From Rahnella bonaserana (GTDB taxonomy: Bacteria; Pseudomonadota; Gammaproteobacteria; Enterobacterales; Enterobacteriaceae), in assembly GCF_019049675.1 (NCBI RefSeq), contig NZ_JAFMOW010000065.1, forward strand, positions 248,001-312,000: DNA of 64,000 nt. Reading direction: 5' to 3'. A program made the translations under genes and the position numbers. The notes under the pieces are model-generated. The model did not search any database, was not told the origin of the DNA, and saw only the letters and a list, made by a program, of their open reading frames with translations. Positions 57,505 through 64,000 of the stretch are shown here, piece by piece (position 1 is the first letter of the stretch; every line of letters starts with the position of its first letter).

Positions 57505-58383
57505 TTATTTCATACTGGCAACAATCGTCTCAACGTTATGTTTAAACGCTTTGATATAGGTTGTGGCCGGGCCTTGCGGGCCTGAAAGCGCTTCAGGATA
57601 CAGCTCACCGCCAGGTTGCGCGCCACTCGCCGCAGCAATCTGTTTCACCAGACGTGGATCGGTCTGGTTTTCGATGAAGTAAGTTTTCACTTTCTCCTCT
57701 TTGATCTGCTTAATCAGCGAAGCGACACCGCTGGCACTGGCTTCAGCTTCCGTAGAGAAGCCGACCGGAGCCATAAAACTGACGTGATATTCCTGCCCAA
57801 AATATCCGAAGGCATCATGACTGGTCAGCACTTTGCGTTTTGACTGAGGAATGCCAGTGAATTCAGTTTTAGCCCATGCATCAAGTTTTTGCAGTTGCTC
57901 AATATAAGCGGTTCCGCGCTGGCGGAAATAGTCAGCATCTTCGGGATCGGCTTTGATCAATGCATTCATCACATTGGTCGCATAAATCACGCCATTCGCC
58001 ATGCTGTTCCAGGCGTGCGGATCGGTGATTTGCTTACCGTCTTCTTCCATTTTGCGGGAATTAACGCCTTCGGATGCTGTTACTAAATGACCTTTGTAAC
58101 CGGAAGCCGTCACCAGACGATCGATCCAGCCCTCAAGACCTAAGCCGCTGACGAAAACGACATCAGACGCGTTAATCGCTTTACTGTCTTTCGGCGAAGG
58201 CTCAAAGCTGTGCGGATCACCGTCAGGCCCGACCAGCGTCGTTACTTTAACGTGATCGCCGCCCACTTCCTGGACGATATCTCCGAGAATAGAAAAACTG
58301 GCAACTGCATCGACGGTTTTCGCCATGGCCAGCGGACTCGACAGCAGGGCAGCTACTGCGAGTGATACAGGTAATACTTTCAT
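57505..58383 (-). CDS. Zinc ABC transporter substrate-binding protein
   Basis: This is a periplasmic cluster A-I metal-binding protein of 292 residues, with a signal peptide (about 1-22, MKVLPVSLAVAALLSSPLAMA). Candidate metal ligands are His58 (GDPHSFEPS), His123 (TDPHAWNS), His189 (TSHDAFGYF) and Asp242 (NQTDPRL). A His-His-His-Asp set is the zinc type; manganese proteins usually have Glu at the third position. It lacks the His-rich loop of ZnuA. AAGGGG suits the second of two ATGs (58383). It is the last gene of a Zur-boxed operon. ZnuA-like, but probably not ZnuA itself. Confidence 0.87.
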   Translation of the reverse strand: MKVLPVSLAVAALLSSPLAMAKTVDAVASFSILGDIVQEVGGDHVKVTTLVGPDGDPHSFEPSPKDSKAINASDVVFVSGLGLEGWIDRLVTASGYKGHLVTASEGVNSRKMEEDGKQITDPHAWNSMANGVIYATNVMNALIKADPEDADYFRQRGTAYIEQLQKLDAWAKTEFTGIPQSKRKVLTSHDAFGYFGQEYHVSFMAPVGFSTEAEASASGVASLIKQIKEEKVKTYFIENQTDPRLVKQIAAASGAQPGGELYPEALSGPQGPATTYIKAFKHNVETIVASMK

Positions 58384-58426
58384 CATGTCCCCTTAATTGT
58401 GGTACTGCTTATTAACGTACTGCTGC

Positions 58427-59284
58427 TTACGTTCGCGAGGCCGTTAACATCCCGCCACGCTTTCCAAATAAAACTGAAATAAAGAAGATCACCGTCGCGC
58501 TGAGTACGATAGCCGGACCTGCAGGCAGCGAGGCGTAATATGACCAGATAAGCCCGACGATACTGGCGATCACCCCAATGATCATGGCGCTCAGCAAAGT
58601 ATGCGGTAAATCCTGTGCCCAGAATCGCGCGCTGGCCGCAGGTAGCATCATCAAACCGACCGACATCAGCGTGCCAAGGATCTGAAAACCGGCGACAAGA
58701 TTCACGACCACCAGCGCCAGGAAAATCCCGTGTATCGCCGCCAGCCATTTCCCTGCGCTAACCCGTAAAAACAGTGAATCGAAAGATTCAATGACCAGGG
58801 CGCGATAAATGCAGGCCAGCACCAGCAATGACACGCTGGTAATGATGCCGACCATAATCATTGCTGAGGAATCGATAGCGAGAATGGATCCAAACAGAAC
58901 GTGCAGAAGATCAACACTGGAACCGCGCAGGGAAACCAGCGTCACCCCCAATGCAAGTGAACCCAGATAGAAACCGGCAAAACTGGCATCTTCCTTTAAT
59001 TGTGTCCGGCGGCTCACCAGCCCCGAAAGCATCGCTACCGCCAGCCCTGCAATAAAACCGCCAATTCCCATAGCGACCAGCGACATTCCTGAAATCAGAT
59101 ACCCGATAGCTGCGCCCGGTAATACGGCATGGGAAAGTGCGTCCCCTACCAGACTCATCCGGCGTAGTAGCAGAAAAACGCCCAGCGGCGTGGCACTGAT
59201 CGATAATGCGATACAGGCAATTAACGCGCGGCGCATGAAACCAAACTCAATAAAGGGATCGGCAAGTAAATGAAAAAGCATCAT
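58427..59284 (-). CDS. Zinc ABC transporter permease
   Basis: The 285-residue ZnuB/ABC-3 family permease has eight or nine transmembrane helices, with LLLRRMSLVGDALSHAVLPGAAIGYL carrying the family signature. It starts at 59284 overlapping the ATPase stop (ATGA); a longer frame to 59383 lies within the ATPase gene. It is followed by the binding-protein gene after 43 bases. Confidence 0.88.
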   Translation of the reverse strand: MMLFHLLADPFIEFGFMRRALIACIALSISATPLGVFLLLRRMSLVGDALSHAVLPGAAIGYLISGMSLVAMGIGGFIAGLAVAMLSGLVSRRTQLKEDASFAGFYLGSLALGVTLVSLRGSSVDLLHVLFGSILAIDSSAMIMVGIITSVSLLVLACIYRALVIESFDSLFLRVSAGKWLAAIHGIFLALVVVNLVAGFQILGTLMSVGLMMLPAASARFWAQDLPHTLLSAMIIGVIASIVGLIWSYYASLPAGPAIVLSATVIFFISVLFGKRGGMLTASRT

Positions 59285-60009
59285 GAATTGGCGACTCCCG
59301 CCACGAGAGAAAAAGGTTCGGTCGATATACAGGCATGCGCCTGATGCGGGAAATGGCCCAATACGTCGTGCGCCGTGCCCCAAAGATTCTGTTGCGTGCT
59401 GAGGTAAAGCACATGAGGAAAATGCCGGGCAACCATTGAGATATCATGTAAAACCGCAATCACGGTTTTACCTTCCTGATGCCACTGTGCAATCACCTTG
59501 AGCAGCAGTTCTGTTGTCTGGGTATCAATGCCGGTAAAAGGTTCATCAAGCATGATGAGAGGCGCCTGTTGCACCAGTAAACGTGCAAATAAGGTACGTT
59601 GCAGCTGACCACCGGAAAGCGAGCCTACGGGAAAATGCGACATTTCAGTCATCCCGACCGTCTCAAGCGCCTTAGCCACTGCCACAGCAGACTGCTGATT
59701 TATGCCGCCAAAAAGTCCGCTTTGCGGCCAGCATCCCATCGCGACCAGATCAAATACGCTAATCGGAAATCCGCGATCCAGTTCTGCCTGCTGTGGCAAA
59801 TAGGCCAGACGCGGACGCTTTTCGCCGGTGAACGTAATGTTGCCGGCTACAGCCTGCTGAAGGCCCGCCAGCGTTTTGAGAAAAGTAGATTTACCCGCCC
59901 CGTTAGCTCCGATAACCGCCGTCAGTGAACCTGAAAGAAACTTTCCGCTGATCGGCATCGCAACTGCACGGCGGTCATAGCCCACTTCAACATTGTTAAC
60001 AAAAATCAT
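59281..60009 (-). CDS. Zinc ABC transporter ATP-binding protein
   Basis: From 60009 the product has 242 residues. It has Walker A (GANGAGKST), Q-loop (LPQQAELDRGFPISVFDLV), signature LSGGQLQRTLFARLL, Walker B (LIMLDEPF) and switch His (LHDIS), and belongs to the ZnuC/MntB type. The ATG overlaps the stop of a 35-codon upstream frame as ATGA, which supports this start over the longer open frame to 60144. The operon order is small protein, ATPase, permease, binding protein. Confidence 0.88.
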   Translation of the reverse strand: MIFVNNVEVGYDRRAVAMPISGKFLSGSLTAVIGANGAGKSTFLKTLAGLQQAVAGNITFTGEKRPRLAYLPQQAELDRGFPISVFDLVAMGCWPQSGLFGGINQQSAVAVAKALETVGMTEMSHFPVGSLSGGQLQRTLFARLLVQQAPLIMLDEPFTGIDTQTTELLLKVIAQWHQEGKTVIAVLHDISMVARHFPHVLYLSTQQNLWGTAHDVLGHFPHQAHACISTEPFSLVAGVANS

Positions 60010-60113
60010 GGTAGCGAGATTGCCCAGTAAATTGCGGCCCATAAAATAGCCAGCGCAACCAGCACGGCGAGACAGCGTGCTGGCGAAGATAGTGTAAAGA
60101 GTGTTTTCGTCAT
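60006..60113 (-). CDS. 35-residue single-span membrane protein heading the zinc ABC operon
   Basis: The frame starts MTKTLFTLSSPARCLAV and ends with WAAIYWAISLP. Residues 14-33 are a continuous hydrophobic helix with two Trp and one Tyr near the end; the N-terminus is short and basic. GGGGG lies four bases before the ATG. The stop overlaps the ATPase start by four bases (ATGA), the coupling used throughout this operon. The Zur-like box lies 13 bases upstream of the ATG. I recognise no family. It could be a transporter accessory subunit, a leader peptide or a coupling device. Confidence 0.6.
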   Translation of the reverse strand: MTKTLFTLSSPARCLAVLVALAILWAAIYWAISLP

Positions 60114-60125
60114 AGAACCCCCATT

Positions 60126-60140
60126 CGTTACAATATAACA
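60126..60140 (-). promoter_or_regulatory. Zur-like box of the zinc ABC operon
   Basis: On the minus strand TGTTATATTGTAACG matches TGTTATANTATAACA with two mismatches. It is 13 bases before the small membrane protein start. Confidence 0.7.
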
Positions 60141-60393
60141 TCACATGTCGGGGTGTGTATCAATACGTGAACTGTTTCGATTTTTTACCGCAGACCTTTA
60201 CGGAACAATAAATGCGCACATCCGGGCCTGGCAAAATTGTCAGAAAAGGGTAAAAATTGATGAATATAAACGAATTCTCAATACAATCAGAAAGTTATGT
60301 TTTTTCGCACTGGAAATTTTTTTCTCTGCTCAAAACACATCCTGTTAAAAGTATGCAATAATAGAAAGGTATGGAGTTCTAAGGCGAAAACCG
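60141..60393. other. AT-rich intergenic region upstream of the zinc operon and the 117-residue gene
   Basis: No convincing gene is seen. It is strongly AT-rich compared with its neighbours. Promoters for both divergent transcripts should lie here. Confidence 0.35.
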
Positions 60394-60747
60394 GTGAAAA
60401 AATTTATCCCCTACCCTATTAACGGGGAGAATCTGACTCCTTCAGATTTGCTGCAGATTATTGAGCGTTATTTATCTGAAATTGAAGAACCATTAATTGG
60501 TGATTTAACTTATTTCTCAGAAAATGCACGTTACGAACCAAATTCTTTGCAAATCATGTCAATCGATGAAACAGGTGGACATTGTTATTCGATGAACTTC
60601 CAGTTCAGATGGACGATTTTCAACGGTTGTCTGGACATTAATGCACAAGAGTTCACGACGCAAAGTGTCACATTCCAGGTAAAGCCGGAAGGTCTGGAGT
60701 TTGATATTATTGATTTGTTCAAAGGTTTAGCGGCGGAAGAATTGTAA
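60394..60747 (+). CDS. Hypothetical protein, 117 residues
   Basis: The product starts with GTG (MKKFIPYPINGENLTPSDLL), with TAAGGCG about eight bases upstream. It has no signal peptide or membrane segment and is acidic (EIEEPLIGDL, AAEEL at the end). Aromatic residues alternate in a central part likely to be beta-strand (CYSMNFQFRWTIFNG). I do not recognise a family. AT-rich composition and its place between the zinc module and tomB-hha suggest an accessory gene. Confidence 0.6.
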   Translation: MKKFIPYPINGENLTPSDLLQIIERYLSEIEEPLIGDLTYFSENARYEPNSLQIMSIDETGGHCYSMNFQFRWTIFNGCLDINAQEFTTQSVTFQVKPEGLEFDIIDLFKGLAAEEL

Positions 60748-60969
60748 GTTTGAGTAATACGTTTGCGCAGCTTTCTAAAAATGAATTATATTTAAATTAC
60801 ATGTATGTAATAAGTCCGGGAAAGTTCATCTCAAAGACTGTGATTGTCTTTGGTGTATAAATCAGTTCATAGCGTTTGTAGTGAGAGCCGTTTTCTGTAA
60901 GCCATCAAGTTTTGTTGTTTACTCACAGAGTGTTATCAACACCGAATAAACCATTACGGAGGGGATGAT
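60748..60969 (+). other. Upstream region of tomB-hha
   Basis: The 222 bases are AT-rich and hold no gene that I can support. AATTACATG and ATGTAATAAG around 60790-60812 form a small dyad. The tomB promoter should lie here. Confidence 0.35.
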
Positions 60970-61338
60970 ATGGATGAGTACTCGCCTAAGCGGCATGATA
61001 TCGCTCAGTTACGCTACCTGAATGAAATGTTGTATGATGAAGGCATCGCGACACTGGGTGACAGTCACCACGGTTGGGTCAACGACCCTACTTCTGCTGT
61101 TAACCTGCAACTCAACGAACTGATTGAGCACATTGCATCCTTTGTGATGAGCTTTAAAATTAAGTATCCGGACGATACCCATTTAAGTGATCTGGTTGAA
61201 GAGTATCTGGATGATACCTACACCCTGTTCAGCAATTATGGAATTAACGATTCTGATTTACGCCAATGGCAAAAGACCAAGAAGCGATTATTCAGAATGT
61301 TCTCAGGGGACTACATCTGTACCCTAATGAAGACTTGA
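60970..61338 (+). CDS. tomB: Hha toxicity modulator TomB
   Basis: TomB is the partner of Hha in a toxin-antitoxin-like pair and affects biofilm formation. The 122-residue product starts MDEYSPKRHDIAQLRYLNE and has HGWVNDPTSAVNLQLNELIEHIA, nearly identical to E. coli TomB (124). GGAGGGG lies just before the ATG. hha follows on the same strand. Confidence 0.96.
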   Translation: MDEYSPKRHDIAQLRYLNEMLYDEGIATLGDSHHGWVNDPTSAVNLQLNELIEHIASFVMSFKIKYPDDTHLSDLVEEYLDDTYTLFSNYGINDSDLRQWQKTKKRLFRMFSGDYICTLMKT

Positions 61339-61383
61339 GTAATAATTTATATGCAGTCATCAGATAAAAATGAAAAGGCTAAG

Positions 61384-61587
61384 ATGAACAAAATCGACTA
61401 TTTGATGCGTTTAAGAAAATGCACCACTATTGATACACTTGAACGTGTCATTGAAAAGAATAAGTACGAACTTTCCGACGACGAGCTGGAATTGTTTTAC
61501 TCGGCGGCTGATCATCGTTTAGCGGAGCTAACGATGAACAAGCTGTACGATAAAATCCCGGTATCAGTTTGGAAATTTGTACGCTGA
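61384..61587 (+). CDS. hha: Hha/YmoA nucleoid-associated regulator
   Basis: Hha binds H-NS and helps silence genes in response to temperature and salt. The 67-residue product has the YmoA-like stretch [20 protein letters not shown] and [20 protein letters not shown]. In Yersinia the gene is ymoA. An in-frame start at 61351 is open, but AAAGG before 61384 and the family length favour the latter. Confidence 0.96.
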   Translation: MNKIDYLMRLRKCTTIDTLERVIEKNKYELSDDELELFYSAADHRLAELTMNKLYDKIPVSVWKFVR

Positions 61588-61595
61588 CAGACTGA

Positions 61596-61623
61596 GTCAG
61601 GTCGAAATACCTTTCGGCCTGAC
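61596..61623 (+). terminator. Terminator of tomB-hha
   Basis: GTCAGGTCGAAA pairs with TTTCGGCCTGAC (one G-U pair) across TACC. The T-rich stretch after it is loose. Confidence 0.7.
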
Positions 61624-61669
61624 GCTCATATTTCATACAAAATAACATAAGCGATTTTTAACTATTTCT

Positions 61670-62617
61670 TCAGATATTTCTTTCTGCTTTCTCTTTGATC
61701 TGCCGGTGAAATGTTTGTAAAAGAAACTGGAAACATTGCTCTGTTTTGGGCGAGCGCAGCGGCGCTGGCTTACGCATCATTGCGACTGTACGGCTTAATG
61801 TAGGTTGCTGCAGATGAATCACCCTTAATTCATCATCATTAAGCGTTGCTGTATATAATTCTGGCAATATCGCCAGAGCCAGACGCGAACGCACTAAACC
61901 ATATAACGTCTCCTGAAAATCCACGCGATAACTTACCCGCAGATTCAGCCTGTGGCTTTCTATCATTGCACTCACCAGCCTGCTGACATTTCCTTTTGAA
62001 AACAAAGCAATATCTCTTTTAGCCAGTTGTTTCCAGGGAATATTATGCCCTTCAGATAATGGATCATCCCGCCGGATCACCGCCACGAAAGGGTCTTCAA
62101 GCAGCGGATATATTGCGACAGAATCCGGCACCGTGCTGTCAGTCGCACCGATACCAAAATCCACAGAACCATTCTCCAGTTCCACTAATAATGCATCGTT
62201 TGTCAGGTCATGAAATTCCACACGCATATCAGGGAAATATTCCGATAATAACTGCGGAACGACGGGGAATAACAAAGTACTGACTGAAGGAACTAATCCG
62301 ATACGTAAAGTACCATCGCCGCCCTGCCGCATAATTTGGTGCATATCATCGAAAGCACTATGCGCTGTATTCAGCAACCGTTCTGCATAGGGTAAAACCG
62401 CTTCGCCCTGTTCGGTCAGGCTTACCCCCTGAGCGGTGCGGTTTAGTAATTTTCCCCCTAGCACTAATTCAATTTGCCGCAGTGCACTGCTTAAAGCCGG
62501 CTGACTGATGGCCAGACGGTTAGCCGTTTCGGTGAAACTGCGTAACTGTGCCAGCGTCACAAAGTATTGAATTTGCTTCAGGGAGAGTGCAGGCAACCGG
62601 CGCCAGGGTTCAGACAT
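61670..62617 (-). CDS. LysR-family transcriptional regulator
   Basis: The 315-residue product has an N-terminal winged helix-turn-helix (LKQIQYFVTLAQLRSFTETANRLAISQPALSSALRQIE seen across residues 13-50) and a substrate-binding domain (LRIGLVPSVSTLLFPVVP). It is divergent from the adenine deaminase gene with 139 bases between them. This is the usual layout for LysR control of the neighbour, so it may regulate ade in response to a purine or related effector. That is inference. Confidence 0.87.
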   Translation of the reverse strand: MSEPWRRLPALSLKQIQYFVTLAQLRSFTETANRLAISQPALSSALRQIELVLGGKLLNRTAQGVSLTEQGEAVLPYAERLLNTAHSAFDDMHQIMRQGGDGTLRIGLVPSVSTLLFPVVPQLLSEYFPDMRVEFHDLTNDALLVELENGSVDFGIGATDSTVPDSVAIYPLLEDPFVAVIRRDDPLSEGHNIPWKQLAKRDIALFSKGNVSRLVSAMIESHRLNLRVSYRVDFQETLYGLVRSRLALAILPELYTATLNDDELRVIHLQQPTLSRTVAMMRKPAPLRSPKTEQCFQFLLQTFHRQIKEKAERNI

Positions 62618-62756
62618 GATGATCAGGGATCCCGAAAAAATAGAAAACGTTTGCTCAGCATAACCGCATCTTATAAACGGATAAAATAATTCATCTGTGC
62701 AAAGGCATTCCCTCTCCCTACATTAGCCCAATCACTCTGCAAATCCGGATACTGAC

Positions 62757-64000
62757 ATGACTGAAAACATAGCTCCGTTACCCCTGCGCCAGCGTGCGGT
62801 TCAGGCTGCGTTAGGGAAAATCCCTTTTGATCGCCTGCTTATCAACGCAAACGTTATCGATATGGTGACAGGGGAAATTCGCGAAGCCGATATCGGGATC
62901 ACCGGCAACATGATTGCCAGCGTCCATCCCCGCGGAAAATTCTCTCAGACTGAAAATGTTGATGACTTGACGGGTCACTATCTCTCACCCGGACTCATCG
63001 ATACCCACGTGCATATCGAAAGCTCTCACCTTTCACCGGAAAAATACGCCGGAATTGTCGTCGCTCAGGGGACGACAACTGTGTTCTGGGATCCGCACGA
63101 GCTGGCAAACGTGCTGGGCGTCGCCGGCGTGAAATATGCCGTTGAGTCGAGCCGAAATTTACCTCTGAGAGTGATTTGCGCTGCTCCTTCCAGCGTCCCT
63201 TCCACCCCCGGTTTAGAAATGTCCGGCGCTGACTTTATGGGTCAGGAAATGCAAACCATGCTGAGCTGGCCGGAAGTCGCTGGCGTTGCCGAAGTCATGG
63301 ATATGCACGGCGTGATTAACGGCAGCGAGCGGATGCTGGAAATTCTCGAAGCCGGTATAAACAGCGGCAAACTGATCGAAGGCCATGCGCGCGGGTTGAA
63401 AGATGAACAGCTGCAGGCCTATCTGGCAGCCGGCGTCACCTCCGATCACGAGCTGACTTCTGCGGAAGATGCACTGGAAAAACTTCGCGCCGGACTGACG
63501 CTGCAAATCCGCGGCTCTCATCCTTATCTTCTTCCGGATATCGCTGCCGCGTTGCAGGCTCTGCCACATCTTTCCTCACAGATTACGCTATGTACTGATG
63601 ATGTTCCGCCGGATCATCTGCTGGAAAAAGGTGGGCTGATTGCCTTAATTAAGTTGCTGATTTCATACGGGCTACGTGCAGAAGATGTACTGCGCATGGC
63701 AACATTTAATGCCGCCATTCGCATGCAACGTGCAGATTTAGGGCTGATTGCGGCAGGCCGTACGGCAGATATCATCGCGTTTGATTCGCTGGAAAATCTG
63801 CATCCACACGCGGTTTACGTGGCAGGTAACTGTGTGGCCAGAGAGGGCAAACTTCTCTTCACGCCGGCCGCTGCCAGCGGCGTAACACCACTTCGTGACA
63901 CTATGCGGCTCAGCGCCCTGAGTGCGGACGACTTCTGCTTGAAAATTGCAGGACTGACAAACGGCAAGGCACGCCTGCGAAATATCAAAGGCGCACGCTT
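62757..64000 (+). CDS. ade: Adenine deaminase, 5' part
   Basis: Adenine deaminase converts adenine to hypoxanthine. At least 414 residues are in the window, and the gene runs off the right edge (E. coli Ade has 588). The amidohydrolase metal motif is DTHVHIESSHLSPE. Later conserved segments are DPHELANVLGVAG, AEVMDMHGVI, GHARGL, SDHELTSAEDA and CTDDVPPDHL. It belongs to the same purine-salvage theme as apt and gsk. The ATG at 62757 lacks a strong Shine-Dalgarno. Confidence 0.92.
   Translation, partial: MTENIAPLPLRQRAVQAALGKIPFDRLLINANVIDMVTGEIREADIGITGNMIASVHPRGKFSQTENVDDLTGHYLSPGLIDTHVHIESSHLSPEKYAGIVVAQGTTTVFWDPHELANVLGVAGVKYAVESSRNLPLRVICAAPSSVPSTPGLEMSGADFMGQEMQTMLSWPEVAGVAEVMDMHGVINGSERMLEILEAGINSGKLIEGHARGLKDEQLQAYLAAGVTSDHELTSAEDALEKLRAGLTLQIRGSHPYLLPDIAAALQALPHLSSQITLCTDDVPPDHLLEKGGLIALIKLLISYGLRAEDVLRMATFNAAIRMQRADLGLIAAGRTADIIAFDSLENLHPHAVYVAGNCVAREGKLLFTPAAASGVTPLRDTMRLSALSADDFCLKIAGLTNGKARLRNIKGAR

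Overview
This window is a chromosomal segment of an Enterobacterales bacterium, most likely a member of the Yersiniaceae such as Rahnella, Ewingella or a relative; the genus is a guess. The evidence is near-identity of many proteins to Escherichia coli housekeeping genes, an Hha protein that matches Yersinia YmoA more closely than E. coli Hha, a miaE gene (absent from E. coli K-12), and several ERIC repeats. About 57 genes are packed tightly. No rRNA, tRNA, CRISPR array, transposase or phage gene was seen.

Layout. Bases 1-9275 hold the end of purN, speG, the polyphosphate pair ppk-ppx, the c-di-GMP phosphodiesterase gene pdeF, and yfgG-mgtE. Next come a MASE1-PAS-GGDEF diguanylate cyclase and alkA. 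From cysS (12.8 kb) to hha (61.6 kb) the gene order follows the 10.5-12 min region of the E. coli map: cysS, ppiB, lpxH, (miaE), purEK, ybbPA/tesA, ybbO, cnoX, qmcA-ybbJ, cueR/copA, ybaP, ybaK, fsr, ybaL, (PAS-GGDEF cyclase), gsk, hemH, adk, htpG, recR, ybaB, dnaX, (malS), apt, ybaN, priC, rsmS, mscK, acrR/acrAB, (zinc module), tomB-hha. Names in brackets are insertions relative to E. coli. The right edge has a LysR regulator divergent from an adenine deaminase gene that runs off the window.

Functional themes. Purine metabolism recurs (purN, purEK, gsk, apt, adk, ade). Metal handling includes MgtE, the CueR/CopA copper pair, and a Zur-type zinc module with zinc-independent L31/L36 paralogues and an ABC importer. 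Envelope functions include LpxH, MscK, YbaL, AcrAB and Fsr. Three c-di-GMP enzymes are present: one phosphodiesterase and two cyclases.

Regulatory sites readable from the sequence are a PurR box at purE, a CueR promoter with a 19-bp spacer at copA, a sigma-32 promoter at htpG, MalT boxes at malS, the AcrR palindrome at acrAB, and two Zur boxes. Two programmed -1 frameshift sites are visible: dnaX (gamma subunit) and copA (a CopZ-like chaperone).

The most novel candidates are an unannotated 35-residue single-span membrane protein that heads the zinc ABC operon, a three-hairpin speG leader whose last hairpin covers the ribosome binding site, the copA frameshift cassette, and an ERIC repeat that encodes the C-terminus of MiaE.
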